Counted from the first letter of the stretch, positions 28,501-36,979 are shown. The stretch: DNA of 64,000 nucleotides from Pseudomonas marginalis (GCF_900105325.1 NZ_FNSU01000003.1:620001-684000), one strand, 5' to 3'. Made by a program: numbers and translations. Notes: generated by a model from the sequence alone, not told the origin.

Positions 28501-28693
28501 GCTGCTGGGCACCGGCGATGGCGCGGAAATGCGCCATCCCCTGGGCCTGACCATCATTGGCGGCCTGATTTTCAGCCAGGTCCTGACCCTCTACACCACC
28601 CCGGTGGTTTACCTCTATCTCGACCGCGCGCGCCACCGTTTCAATGCCTGGCGCGGCGTGCGTACCGATGCTGCCCTGGACACTGCGCTATGA
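25586..28693 (+). CDS. muxC: RND multidrug efflux pump subunit C (MdtC/MuxC-like)
   Basis: A 1035-residue second RND subunit, clearly paralogous to the preceding one. It begins MNLSGPFIRRPVATLLLSLA and carries the Asp-Asp motif in GLVVDDAIVVLENISRH near residue 405. It overlaps muxB by 4 bp and the outer-membrane factor gene by 4 bp, implying tight co-translation of the whole pump. Confidence 0.93.
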   Translation: MNLSGPFIRRPVATLLLSLAIMLLGGVSFNLLPVSPLPQIDFPVIVVSASLPGASPEVMASTVATPLERSFGAIAGITTMSSSSSQGSTRVILAFDSDRDINGAAREVQAAINASRNLLPSGMRSMPTYKKINPSQAPIMVLSLTSDVLQKGQLYDLASTILSQSLSQVPGVGEVQIGGSSLPAVRIELEPKALDQYGVALDDVRNTIANANQRRPKGSLEDGERNWQIQANDQLEKAKDYEPLLIRYQDGAALRLKDVAKISDGVEDRYNSGFFNNDSAVLLVINRQSGANIIETVRQIKAQLPALQAVLPSSVKLSLAMDRSPVITATLHEAEMTLLIAVGLVILVVYLFLGNFRASLIPTLAVPVSLVGTFAIMYLYGFSLNNFSLMALILATGLVVDDAIVVLENISRHIDAGVPPMKAAYLGAEEVGFTLLSMNVSLVAVFLSILFMGGIVTNLFREFSITLSAAIIVSLIVSLTLTPMLCARWLKPHVKGQMTGLQRWSQKINDRMVAGYATSLDWVLRHRRLTLLSLLLTIGVNVALYVVVPKTFMPQQDTGQLIGFVRGDDGLSFSVMQPKMEIFRKAVLNDPAVLSVAGFIGGNNGTNNAVMLVRLKPISERKVSAQAVIERLRKDVPLVPGGRLFLMADQDLQFGGSRDQTSAQYSYILQSGDLAALRLWYPKVVAALRELPELTAIDAREGRGAAQVTLIVDRDQAKRLGIDMDMVTAVLNNAYSQRQISTIYDSLNQYQVVMEVNPKYAQDPITLNQMQVITSSGARVPLSTIAHYENSLADDRVSHEGQFASENIAFDMAPGVTVEQGTAAIERAIAKVGLPEDVIAKMAGTADAFAATQKGQPFMILGALVAVYLVLGILYESYIHPLTILSTLPSAGVGAMLAIYLTGGEFSLISLLGLFLLIGVVKKNAILMIDLALQLERNDGLGPLESIRSACLLRLRPILMTTLAAILGALPLLLGTGDGAEMRHPLGLTIIGGLIFSQVLTLYTTPVVYLYLDRARHRFNAWRGVRTDAALDTAL

Positions 28694-30255
28694 CCGATTC
28701 AACCAACGCCAATGCACTGCGGGCTTCCGACACGGCACTCATCCCTGTAGGAGCGAGCTTGCTCGCGAAAAAACGGCAGGCACCGCGTTCATTCAGGCTC
28801 GGCGCGTTATCGTTAACGACCTTCGCGAGCAAGCTCGCTCCTACAGTAGGGTTGGCGTTGTTGCTCAGCGCCTGTGCCGTCGGCCCGGATTACAAACGCC
28901 CGGAAGTCACTGAACCCGCGCAGTTCAAGGAAGCCCAGGGCTGGCGCCAGGCCGCGCCGAGTGATTCCCTGGCCCGTGGCGCCTGGTGGGAGCTGTATGG
29001 CGACCGCCAACTCAACGACCTGGTGCTGCGCCTGAATAATTCCAACCAGACCGTGGCCCAGGCCGAAGCGCGTTTTCGCCAGGCCCAGGCCCTGGTGCGC
29101 AGTTCACGCGGGGCGTTTTACCCCAGCGTCGACCTGAGCGCGGGCAAAACCCGCGCCAGCCAGGGCACCGGCAGCAGCAGCGCCAGCCTCAGCAGTTCCA
29201 GCAGCGGGATCCGTGACACCCTCAATGCGCAGCTCGGCGTGAGCTGGGAAGCCGATATCTGGGGCAAGTTGCGCCGTGGCCTGGAGGCCAACGAGGCCAG
29301 TGCCGAAGCCAGCTCGGCGGATCTGGCCGCGATGCGCCTGAGCCAACAGTCGGAACTGGTGCAAAGCTACCTGCAACTGCGGGTCATGGACGAGCAGACC
29401 CGCCTGCTGCAAGCCACGCTGGACACCTACCAGCGCTCCCTGCAAATGACCGAAAACCAATACCGCGCCGGGGTTTCCGGCAAGGACGCGGTGGCCCAGG
29501 CGCAAACCCAGCTCAAGACCACCCAGGCCAGCCTGATCGACCTGATCTGGCAACGTGCCCAACTGGAAAACGCCATCGCCGTGTTGATCGGCGAGGCACC
29601 GGCCAGCTTTAGCCTGGCGGTGAGCAAGGACATCCCGGCCCTGCCGCAGATTCCGGTCAGCCTGCCGTCGCAATTGCTTGAACGGCGCCCGGACATCGCC
29701 TCGGCCGAACGCTCGGTGATCGCCGCCAACGCCAATATTGGCGTGGCCAAGGCAGCCTATTACCCGGACCTGACGCTGAGCCTGGCCGGCGGCTATTCCA
29801 GCAGCACCTATGCCGACTGGATCAGCCTGCCGAACCGCTTCTGGTCGGTAGGGCCGAAACTGGCCATGACCCTGTTCGACGGCGGCCAACGCTCGGCGGA
29901 AGTCGACCGCACCGTGGCGTCCTACGACGAAACCGTGGCCAAGTACCGCCAGACCGTGCTCGACGGCTTCCGTGAAGTGGAAAACTACATGGTCCAGCTT
30001 AAGGTGCTGGAAGACGAGGCGGTGGTCAGCAACGAAGCCCTCGAGGCCGCCCGAGAATCGCTGCGCTTGACCCAGAACCAGTACAAGGCCGGGCTGATTG
30101 CCTATCTGGATGTGGTGACGGTCCAGGCCACGGCGCTGAGTAACGAGCGCACCGTGTTGACCCTGTTGCAGAGCCGCCTGGTGGCCAGCGTGCAACTGAT
30201 CGCCGCGCTGGGTGGTGGTTGGGATGGGCAGACGCCGATTGCCGAGAAGGATTGA
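28690..30255 (+). CDS. opmB: Outer-membrane efflux lipoprotein (OpmB/OprM-like) with REPIN in its leader
   Basis: A 521-residue TolC-like outer-membrane factor of the NodT/OprM lipoprotein class. The lipobox LLSAC places the lipidated Cys at residue 62, followed by AVGPDYKRPEV, the usual mature start. Normal members have a leader of about 15-25 residues. Here residues 19-52 are a translated 102-bp REPIN that keeps the frame. The two outer-membrane-factor repeats follow, with LLERRPDIASAERSVIAANA near residue 330. The ATG overlaps the muxC stop and no other ATG precedes the lipobox, so translation should run through the REPIN unless a TTG or GTG close to the hydrophobic core is used. Confidence 0.9.
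   Translation: MTDSTNANALRASDTALIPVGASLLAKKRQAPRSFRLGALSLTTFASKLAPTVGLALLLSACAVGPDYKRPEVTEPAQFKEAQGWRQAAPSDSLARGAWWELYGDRQLNDLVLRLNNSNQTVAQAEARFRQAQALVRSSRGAFYPSVDLSAGKTRASQGTGSSSASLSSSSSGIRDTLNAQLGVSWEADIWGKLRRGLEANEASAEASSADLAAMRLSQQSELVQSYLQLRVMDEQTRLLQATLDTYQRSLQMTENQYRAGVSGKDAVAQAQTQLKTTQASLIDLIWQRAQLENAIAVLIGEAPASFSLAVSKDIPALPQIPVSLPSQLLERRPDIASAERSVIAANANIGVAKAAYYPDLTLSLAGGYSSSTYADWISLPNRFWSVGPKLAMTLFDGGQRSAEVDRTVASYDETVAKYRQTVLDGFREVENYMVQLKVLEDEAVVSNEALEAARESLRLTQNQYKAGLIAYLDVVTVQATALSNERTVLTLLQSRLVASVQLIAALGGGWDGQTPIAEKD
28745..28846. repeat. REPIN inserted in frame in opmB
   Basis: It starts CTGTAGGAGCGAGCTTGCTC and ends with the reverse complement at 28846, 102 bp in all, exactly 34 codons. 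It is the same REP family as the element at 3037. Translated, it gives PVGASLLAKK and FASKLAPT, so both arms stay open. Confidence 0.92.
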
Positions 30256-30260
30256 TCGAT

Positions 30261-30282
30261 CGTTCTCACGTGTGTGGGAACG
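30261..30282 (+). terminator. Hairpin after opmB
   Basis: CGTTCTCAC-GTGT-GTGGGAACG can pair over 9 bp with one G-U pair, six bases after the opmB stop. No T-run follows, so it is a weak terminator or mRNA-end hairpin. Confidence 0.4.
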
Positions 30283-30436
30283 CAGTGTGTGGGTAATTTC
30301 AATCAGTAGATTGGCGTCAAACTGCCACTAATGGCCCTCTGATAATTAATCAACTGTTCAAGAATTATTCTCGCTACAATCGCCCGCTTTGCCACTTGGT
30401 ACGGGCGTTTCGGGTCCGTTGCCCACGAGAAGTCCC

Positions 30437-32533
30437 ATGCTTATCGGTAGCTATTCCCCCTCGCTGGTCGCGATCTCGCTGTTTGTCGCGATCCTCGCTT
30501 CCTACACCGCCCTGGACCTCACCGGCCGCATCGCGACCGCCAAGGGGCGCGCTGTGTATTTATGGATAGCCGGCGGGGCCATGGCGATGGGGGTAGGCGT
30601 CTGGTCCATGCACTTTATCGGCATGCTGGCGTTGCGCCTGCCGTTTGCCTTGGGCTTCGACATCGGTATCACCGCGCTGTCGTTGTTGATCGCGGTATTG
30701 TCCTGCGGCTTTGCATTATGGCTGGTCAGCCAAGCGCGTTTGCCTGCCTGGCAACTGGCGTTTGGCGCGCTGGTCATGGGCAGCGGTATTGCCAGCATGC
30801 ACTACACCGGCATGGCCGCGATGCGCATGACGCCGGGCATCGACTATGACCCCACGCTATTTGGCCTGTCGTTGCTGATCGCGGTGGTGGCGTCCGGAGC
30901 CGCACTGTTGATTGCGTTCAACCTGCGCCGCAACACGCCTTACGTACGCCTGGCCCGTGGTGGTGCGGCGGTGGTGATGGGCTTTGCAATCGTCGGCATG
31001 CATTACACCGGCATGGCGGCCGCAGGCTTTGCCGATGAAAGTTACTGCGCCGCCGTGCTGGATGGCTTGAGCGGCAAGGGCCTGGATAACCTGGTGTTGG
31101 TGACGACCCTGGCGGTACTGGCCATCGCGTTGCTGACGTCGTTGCTCGACGCGCGCCTGGAAGCCCGTACTGCGGTGCTCGCCGACTCGTTGACCCAAGC
31201 CAACCAGGAACTGACCCACCTGGCCCTGCACGATATGCTCACCGGCCTGCCCAATCGCACCTTGCTGGCCGATCGTATTCAACAGGCCATCGAGGCGGTA
31301 AAGGAGCAGGGCGGTTGCTTTGCCCTGATGTTCATCGACCTGGATGGCTTCAAGCCGGTCAACGATGCTTTTGGCCATCACATGGGCGACCAGTTGTTGC
31401 GCGAAGTCGGCCTGCGCCTGCGCGAAGACCTGCGCAGTCACGACACCCTGGCGCGCATCGGCGGCGATGAGTTTGTATTGCTGGTGCAGTTGACCCAGCC
31501 CGACGATGCCCTCGGCCTTGCCGAACGCCAGGTGGTGCTGATCAACCGCGCGTTCCAGGTGGCCGAGCATGAGCTGAAGATTTCCGCCAGCGTCGGCATC
31601 GCCATGTTCCCGGGCAATGGCAACTCCCCCCAGGAACTGCTGATGAACGCCGACGCCGCCATGTACCATGCCAAGGGCATGGGCAAGAACGGCTACAGCT
31701 TCTTTGATGTGTCGATGAACACCAATGCGCGCAAGCAATTGCAGCTGCTGCAAGACCTGCGCAATGCTCTTGAGCACGAGCAGTTCCGGCTGTATTACCA
31801 GCCCAAGTTTGATGCGATCAGTGGGATCCCGGTGGGCGCCGAAGCGCTGGTGCGCTGGGAGCATCCGCAACAAGGCTTGTTGTTGCCGGCGACCTTTATC
31901 GAACTGGCGGAAAAAACCGGCCTGATCATCCCCATCGGCGAATGGGTGCTCAATGAAGCCTGTCGCCAAATGAGCCTGTGGTACGCCCAGGGTTATGAGC
32001 ACTGGCGCATCGCGGTGAACTTGTCGGCGTTGCAGTTTTGCCACGCCGGGCTGGTCAACAGCGTCGCCGGCGCCCTGGCGCGGCACCGGTTGCCGGCCAA
32101 CAGCCTGACCCTGGAAATCACCGAGACCACCGCGATGAGCGACGCCGATGCGAGCATGACGGTGTTGCAGCAGCTGTCGGACATGGGCGTGGACCTGTCC
32201 ATCGACGATTTCGGCACGGGCTACTCCAGCCTGATGTACCTCAAGCGCCTGCCGGCCAACGAGTTGAAGATCGACCGTGGTTTTGTGCGTGACCTGGAGC
32301 ATGACAGCGACGACGCCGCCATCGTGTCTGCCATTGTTGCCTTGGGCCAGGCGCTGGGGCTGCGAATCGTCGCCGAAGGCGTGGAAACCGATGTGCAGCA
32401 GAGTTTTCTCACGCGGTTGGGGTGTAACTCCCTGCAAGGCTACCTGCTCGGCCACCCGTTGCCGGCGGACGGTTTCATGGCCCATATCCAGCGCGGCGAA
32501 GATGCAGCGGCGCCTGACAAAAGCCGTGCGTGA
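30437..32533 (+). CDS. MHYT-GGDEF-EAL cyclic-di-GMP signalling protein
   Basis: About 698 residues from MLIGSYSPSLVAISLFVAIL at 30437; the longer frame would need a TTG at 30389. The N-terminal 240 residues form a seven-helix MHYT sensor with motifs SMHFIGM, SMHYTGMAA and GMHYTGMAA, thought to bind metal. A GGDEF domain follows with intact RIGGDEFVLLV, then an EAL domain with intact GAEALVRWEHP, DDFGTGYSS and a C-terminal EGVET. Both cyclase and phosphodiesterase motifs look usable, so the net activity cannot be told. A TACAAT -10-like box lies at about 30375. Confidence 0.92.
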   Translation: MLIGSYSPSLVAISLFVAILASYTALDLTGRIATAKGRAVYLWIAGGAMAMGVGVWSMHFIGMLALRLPFALGFDIGITALSLLIAVLSCGFALWLVSQARLPAWQLAFGALVMGSGIASMHYTGMAAMRMTPGIDYDPTLFGLSLLIAVVASGAALLIAFNLRRNTPYVRLARGGAAVVMGFAIVGMHYTGMAAAGFADESYCAAVLDGLSGKGLDNLVLVTTLAVLAIALLTSLLDARLEARTAVLADSLTQANQELTHLALHDMLTGLPNRTLLADRIQQAIEAVKEQGGCFALMFIDLDGFKPVNDAFGHHMGDQLLREVGLRLREDLRSHDTLARIGGDEFVLLVQLTQPDDALGLAERQVVLINRAFQVAEHELKISASVGIAMFPGNGNSPQELLMNADAAMYHAKGMGKNGYSFFDVSMNTNARKQLQLLQDLRNALEHEQFRLYYQPKFDAISGIPVGAEALVRWEHPQQGLLLPATFIELAEKTGLIIPIGEWVLNEACRQMSLWYAQGYEHWRIAVNLSALQFCHAGLVNSVAGALARHRLPANSLTLEITETTAMSDADASMTVLQQLSDMGVDLSIDDFGTGYSSLMYLKRLPANELKIDRGFVRDLEHDSDDAAIVSAIVALGQALGLRIVAEGVETDVQQSFLTRLGCNSLQGYLLGHPLPADGFMAHIQRGEDAAAPDKSRA

Positions 32534-32587
32534 CGGTTAGTATCGGATCCAACCCTAAACACCAGGTTGGATCAGGAGACCGCACGC

Positions 32588-33334
32588 ATGGACAAAGTCC
32601 TCATCATCACCGGGGGGAGCCGTGGTATCGGCGCCGAGACGGCATTGCTGGCTGCCCGCGAGGGCTATCGCATCTGCATCAACTACCACTCCGATGAAAA
32701 AGCCGCCCACAGCGTGCTCGAGCAGGTTCGCGGCCTCGGTGCCCAGGCGATTGCGGTGCGCGCGGATGTCAGTATCGAAGATGAAGTGATTGCGCTGTTC
32801 CATCGCGTGGACGCCGAACTGGGCCGGGTCACCGCGCTGGTGAACAATGCCGGCACCGTGGGGCACAAGTCGCGGGTGGATGAGATGTCCGAGTTCCGCA
32901 TCCTGAACATTCTCAAGACCAATGTGCTCGGTCCGATCCTGTGTGCCAAGCACGCGGTGCTGCGGATGTCGCCCAAGCATGGCGGGCAGGGCGGCAGTAT
33001 CGTCAATGTGTCGTCGGTGGCTGCACGCCTGGGTTCGCCGGGTGAGTACGTCGACTACGCCGCATCCAAGGGCGCACTCGACACCTTCACCCTCGGCCTG
33101 TCGAAAGAAGTGGCGGGCGAGGGCATCCGCGTCAACGCGGTGCGCCCCGGCTACATCTTCACCGACTTCCACGCCCTGAGCGGCGACCCGGACCGGGTCA
33201 GCAAGCTCGAGTCCGGTATTCCCATGGCCCGTGGCGGGCGGCCGGATGAAGTGGCGGAAGCGATTATCTGGCTGCTGTCGGACAAGGCTTCGTATGCCAC
33301 GGGGACTTTTCTGGATTTGGGTGGCGGTCGCTAG
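32588..33334 (+). CDS. Short-chain dehydrogenase/reductase
   Basis: A 248-residue SDR from MDKVLIITGGSRGIGAETAL, chosen because CAGGAG lies 8 nt upstream. The cofactor motif TGGSRGIG is at residues 8-15, NNAG near 90, the catalytic Ser in NVSSVAARL near 140 and Tyr-Lys in YVDYAASKG near 155. The Arg/His-containing loop after the first strand (NYHSDEKAA) suggests NADP(H) preference. The substrate is unknown. It stands alone, 54 bp after the MHYT gene. Confidence 0.9.
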   Translation: MDKVLIITGGSRGIGAETALLAAREGYRICINYHSDEKAAHSVLEQVRGLGAQAIAVRADVSIEDEVIALFHRVDAELGRVTALVNNAGTVGHKSRVDEMSEFRILNILKTNVLGPILCAKHAVLRMSPKHGGQGGSIVNVSSVAARLGSPGEYVDYAASKGALDTFTLGLSKEVAGEGIRVNAVRPGYIFTDFHALSGDPDRVSKLESGIPMARGGRPDEVAEAIIWLLSDKASYATGTFLDLGGGR

Positions 33335-33369
33335 TGATGCAGTGCCTGTACCGGCGCCATCGGGGCATA

Positions 33370-33605
33370 GGTATCTACACAACTCTTAAAGGCTGACACA
33401 TAACTCTGTGGTGAGCGGGCTTGCCCCGCGCTGGGCTGCGAAGCAGCCCCAAAACCTTCACCTCGATTGATTCTGGCACTCTGCGTTGACCTTATTGGGG
33501 CCGCTTCGCAGCCCAGCGCGGGCGGTGCGACGATTCGACAAGCCCGCTCACCACAGAAGCCTAATTGCCATAGATTCCGTATTCACTGGAAGTTGTGTAG
33601 ATACC
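33370..33605. repeat. Nested intergenic repeat cluster (REP inside a 15-bp inverted repeat)
   Basis: A perfect 15-bp inverted repeat GGTATCTACACAACT (33370-33384) and AGTTGTGTAGATACC (33591-33605) flanks an inner REP doublet. The left inner arm is 33407-33450 (GTGAGCGGGCTTGCCCCGCG) and the right arm 33497-33555. The right arm carries about 15 extra bases (GCGGTGCGACGATTCGA) in place of a GG. This accounts for the whole gap between the SDR gene and the MocR gene; no gene is seen in it. Confidence 0.85.
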
Positions 33606-33658
33606 CATGGCCATCGGGGGCTTGCCCCCGATGGCGTCAGAAAGCGCAACGCCATCCC

Positions 33659-35068
33659 TCAAAACGACCGCACAATCCGCCCCAACGTCTCCATCGCCTT
33701 CTCCGAGACCTCGGTCCACGGGCTGCCGTAGTTCAGGCGAATACAGTTGCGAAAGCGCTGGGTCGCAGAAAAGATCGGCCCCGGCGCAATGCTGATGCCT
33801 TGCGCCAGCGCCATCTGGAACAACTTCAACGAATCGGTCTGCTCCGGCAATTCCAGCCACAGGAAATACCCGCCGGCCGGCTGGCTCACCCGTGTCTGCG
33901 CCGGGAAGTAGCGGGCGATAGCCGCCAGCATGGCGCTTTGCTGTTCTTCCAGGGCATAGCGCAGTTTACGTAAGTGGCGGTCATAGCCGCCGTGTTGCAG
34001 GTAGTCGGCAATCGCCGCTTGCGCCGGCATCGAAGGGCACAGCGAGGTCATCAGCTTCAAGCGCTCGACCTTCTGCGCATAGCGCCCGGCCGCCACCCAG
34101 CCGACGCGATAGCCCGGCGCCAGACTCTTGGCGAAGGAGCCGCAGTGCATCACCAGGCCTTCGTTGTCGAAGGCCTTGGCCGGCTTGGGTGCCTGCTGCC
34201 CGTAGTACAGCTCGGCGTACACGTCGTCCTCGATCAACGGCACTTGGTGGCTACGCAGCAGTTCCACCAGCGCCTGCTTCTTTGCTTCCGGCAATGTGGC
34301 GCCCATGGGATTCTGGAAACTGGTCATGGTCCAGCAGGCCTTGATCGGGTAGCGCTCCAGGGTTTGCGCCAGGGCGTTGAGGTCGATGCCGTCGCGCGGG
34401 TGCACGGGGATTTCCACCGCCTTGAGCTTCAGGCGTTCCAGCACTTGCAGGCAGGCGTAGAACGCCGGGGCCTCGATGGCCACCAGGTCGCCCGGTTCGG
34501 TGACCGCTTGCAGGCACAGGTTCAACGCTTCCAGGGCGCCGTTGGTGATCAGCAGCTCCTCCATGGGCAGCATCAGGCCGCCGACCATATAGCGCAGGGC
34601 AATCTGCCGACGCAGTTGCGGGTTGCCCGGCGACATGTCGGTGACCACCAGACGCGGGTCCATCTCGCGGCTGGCGCTGGCCAGGGAGCGGGCCAGGCGC
34701 GGCAGCGGGAACAGCATGGGGCTGGGGAAGGCCGAGCCGAAGGGCACGGTGTTGGGGTCTTTGATCGAATCGAGTACCGAGAACACCAGTTCGCTGACAT
34801 CGACTTCGGTGGACTCATGCACCTGCTCGCTCACCACCGGTTCGGAGAACGGGCTGGGTGCATGGGTGTTGACGAAATAGCCGGAGCGCGGCCGTGCCCG
34901 GATCAGCCCGCGACGCTCCAACAGGTAGTAGGCCTGGAACACCGTGGACGGGCTGACGCCATAGGTCTGGCTGGCATAGCGTACCGACGGCACACGCTGG
35001 CCGGGGCCGAGCACGCCGGAGCGGATCAGTTCTGCGATGTCATCGGCGAATTTTTCGTAGCGTTTCAT
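33659..35068 (-). CDS. MocR-type PLP-dependent transcriptional regulator
   Basis: About 469 residues from MKRYEKFADDIAELIRSG; the longer frame to 35113 lacks support. Residues 1-75 form a GntR winged helix (GQRVPSVRYASQTYGVSPSTVFQAYYLLERRG). The rest is a fold-type I aminotransferase domain with the PLP lysine in GSFAKSLAPGYRVGW near residue 310 and MTSFQNPMGATL near 250. MocR/GabR/PdxR-like proteins usually control amino-acid or vitamin B6 genes. No adjacent target is evident. Confidence 0.9.
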   Translation of the reverse strand: MKRYEKFADDIAELIRSGVLGPGQRVPSVRYASQTYGVSPSTVFQAYYLLERRGLIRARPRSGYFVNTHAPSPFSEPVVSEQVHESTEVDVSELVFSVLDSIKDPNTVPFGSAFPSPMLFPLPRLARSLASASREMDPRLVVTDMSPGNPQLRRQIALRYMVGGLMLPMEELLITNGALEALNLCLQAVTEPGDLVAIEAPAFYACLQVLERLKLKAVEIPVHPRDGIDLNALAQTLERYPIKACWTMTSFQNPMGATLPEAKKQALVELLRSHQVPLIEDDVYAELYYGQQAPKPAKAFDNEGLVMHCGSFAKSLAPGYRVGWVAAGRYAQKVERLKLMTSLCPSMPAQAAIADYLQHGGYDRHLRKLRYALEEQQSAMLAAIARYFPAQTRVSQPAGGYFLWLELPEQTDSLKLFQMALAQGISIAPGPIFSATQRFRNCIRLNYGSPWTEVSEKAMETLGRIVRSF

Positions 35069-35100
35069 GTTGGCCTTAAACAAATAGGTAATATGAGTCC

Positions 35101-35121
35101 AGCCCCCTCCCACATTTGATC
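35101..35121. repeat. Single REP half-site
   Basis: AGCCCCCTCCCACATTTGAT is the same unit that bounds the large palindrome at 60.3-61.1 kb and forms the hairpin at 40.77 kb. It lies between the ccoG stop and the MocR gene start. Confidence 0.7.
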
Positions 35122-35145
35122 TGCATCATTTTCGATAGCGAGGTC

Positions 35146-36555
35146 TCAGCGGTTGAGCGGTGCCACAAAGCGACTGTCGGCGGCGCTGTAGATCCACGGC
35201 TCGTCCACATCCGAAACCTTGAAGCGCACTGTCTGCGAACTGCTCGCCGGCTTGTCGGCCAGCAATGCCACCGAAACCGGCACATCGACGATTTCCCCCG
35301 GTGCCAGGCTGATCTCGGTCTTGCCTTGCAGTTGGAAACCCTCTGCATCCAGCAGCTCCACCCGGTATTCCTGGCGCTGCTGTGTCTTGTTGATGACCTT
35401 GAGGCTGTAGATGTTTTCGATCTGGCCCTGGGCGTTCTCGCGGAACATGCCACGGTCCTTGGTCACGTCCAGCGACACCATTGGCCGCTCCACCAATGCC
35501 ACCACCAACGCCGCAATCATCACCAGCAGCACCGCACTGTAGCCGATCAGGCGCGGCCTGAGCAGGTGGGTCTTGCCGCCTTGGAGTTGATGCTCGGAGG
35601 TGTAGCTCACCAAGCCCCGCGCATAGCCCATCTTGTCCATGATCGAATCGCAGGCGTCGATGCACGCCGCGCAGCCGATGCACTCCATTTGCAGGCCGTC
35701 GCGGATGTCGATGCCGGTGGGGCAGACCTGCACGCACAGCTGGCAGTCAATACAGTCACCCAGGCCGACAGCGGCCGGCGTGACCTCGCGTTTACGCGGG
35801 CCGCGATGCTCGCCACGGGCGCTATCGTAGGAAATGGTCAGGGTGTCTTTATCGAACATCACGCTCTGGAACCGCGCATACGGACACATATGCATGCACA
35901 CCGCTTCACGCAGCCAGCCGGCGTTGATGTAGGTGGCGGCGGTAAAAAACAGCACCCAGAAGAGACTCACGCCCCCCATTTGCCAGGTCAGCAGTTCGGC
36001 GGCCAGGGGGCGGATTGGCGTGAAGTAGCCGACAAAGGTCAGCCCGGTGAGCACGCTGATGCCCAGCCACAACGTGTGTTTGGCCGAGCGTCGCGCGAGT
36101 TTGTTCAGGCTCCAGGGCGCCGCTTGCAGCTTGATACGCTGGTTGCGCTCGCCCTCGGTGACCTTTTCGCACCACATGAACAGCCAGGTAAACGAGCTTT
36201 GCGGGCAGGTGTAGCCACACCACACGCGACCGGCGAACACCGTAATCGCAAACAGGCCGAAGGCACAGATGATCAGCAAAGCCGATAACAGGATGAAGTC
36301 CTGGGGCCAGAAGGTGGCGCCGAAAATATGGAATTTACTCTCGGCCAAATCCCACAGCACGGCTTGCCGCCCACCCCAGTTCAGCCACACCGTGCCGAAG
36401 AACGCCAGGAACAGAAAGCCCGCGCCAGCCACGCGCAAGGTGCGGAACAGGCCGGTGAAACTGCGGGTATGGATCAGGTTGTCGCTGGATTTGGCCTTCA
36501 CCTTCTTTGGGTGGATCGGCTCAAAGGTTTCCACGGTTGGGATTCGTTCGCTCAT
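35146..36555 (-). CDS. ccoG: Cytochrome c oxidase accessory protein CcoG (RdxA/FixG)
   Basis: A 469-residue polyferredoxin membrane protein from MSERIPTVETFEPIHPKKVK; the ORF extends eight codons further upstream. It has about five membrane helices. The conserved WCGYTCPQSSFTWLFMWCE precedes two 4Fe-4S motifs in GDCIDCQLCVQVCPTGIDI and ECIGCAACIDACD, and the C-terminus is an Ig-like periplasmic domain. CcoG assists copper handling for cbb3 oxidase assembly. The oxidase structural genes are not in the window. An Anr-like site lies in the upstream gap. Confidence 0.95.
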   Translation of the reverse strand: MSERIPTVETFEPIHPKKVKAKSSDNLIHTRSFTGLFRTLRVAGAGFLFLAFFGTVWLNWGGRQAVLWDLAESKFHIFGATFWPQDFILLSALLIICAFGLFAITVFAGRVWCGYTCPQSSFTWLFMWCEKVTEGERNQRIKLQAAPWSLNKLARRSAKHTLWLGISVLTGLTFVGYFTPIRPLAAELLTWQMGGVSLFWVLFFTAATYINAGWLREAVCMHMCPYARFQSVMFDKDTLTISYDSARGEHRGPRKREVTPAAVGLGDCIDCQLCVQVCPTGIDIRDGLQMECIGCAACIDACDSIMDKMGYARGLVSYTSEHQLQGGKTHLLRPRLIGYSAVLLVMIAALVVALVERPMVSLDVTKDRGMFRENAQGQIENIYSLKVINKTQQRQEYRVELLDAEGFQLQGKTEISLAPGEIVDVPVSVALLADKPASSSQTVRFKVSDVDEPWIYSAADSRFVAPLNR

Positions 36556-36725
36556 GGTCGTTCGCTCATCAGCCTCCATCAGGCCGATGAACTATGCGCG
36601 CCGGTCTGTTTGCATAACAGGCTCAGGTATGGCGATAAAAAGCGGATCAGATGGGCTTTGGCCATGGGCCTGCGTCAATGTGCTGCACCCCATGGCGCTG
36701 GAGGTGCAGCTAGATCTGGCGCGTG

Positions 36726-36739
36726 CTGATACAGATCAA
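36726..36739. promoter_or_regulatory. Candidate Anr/FNR box upstream of ccoG
   Basis: CTGAT-ACAG-ATCAA matches TTGAT-N4-ATCAA at 9 of 10 positions (reverse strand TTGATCTGTATCAG). It lies 170 bp upstream of the ccoG start, in the gap after the small DUF3203-like gene. Oxygen control of ccoG by Anr is known in pseudomonads; the long distance to the start lowers confidence. Confidence 0.5.
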
Positions 36740-36979
36740 TTAAATCAGCGAACCAGGTTCTTCAGCCTTTACATGTTGGCGCCCATCATGGGCACCTGCC
36801 ACCGTCAGGGCGTCGGCCTCGGCTTCGGTGATATAGATCCGCTCGGCGGCCAGTTCCACGTACGACATGGATTTGTCGGTGTCGGTAACGATATGGACGC
36901 GGGTCGCCGGCACGCTCTGTTCCTGGCCATTGTCATCGAGCATGAAGTAGCACAGTTGGTTTTCGATACGCAGGGGCAT
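36740..36979 (-). CDS. Small DUF3203-like protein
   Basis: A 79-residue protein from MPLRIENQLCYFMLDDNG. The start at 36979 is preferred over 36997 because AAGGAG lies 8 nt upstream. The sequence contains SMSYVELAAERIYITEAEADAL, which I associate with the Pseudomonas-restricted family DUF3203. It has no membrane segment or known catalytic motif, and its function is unknown. Confidence 0.75.
   Translation of the reverse strand: MPLRIENQLCYFMLDDNGQEQSVPATRVHIVTDTDKSMSYVELAAERIYITEAEADALTVAGAHDGRQHVKAEEPGSLI

Noticed and set aside
21154..30195. Long minus-strand frames (360-500 codons) opposite the RND pump genes
   Set aside because: They mirror high-GC codon bias of muxA, muxB, muxC and opmB, have Gln/His/Arg-rich low-complexity translations and no family motifs or ribosome-binding sites.
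33340..33660. CRISPR-like repeat array
   Set aside because: The repeats are inverted REP arms with unequal spacers, not regularly spaced direct repeats, and no cas genes are present.
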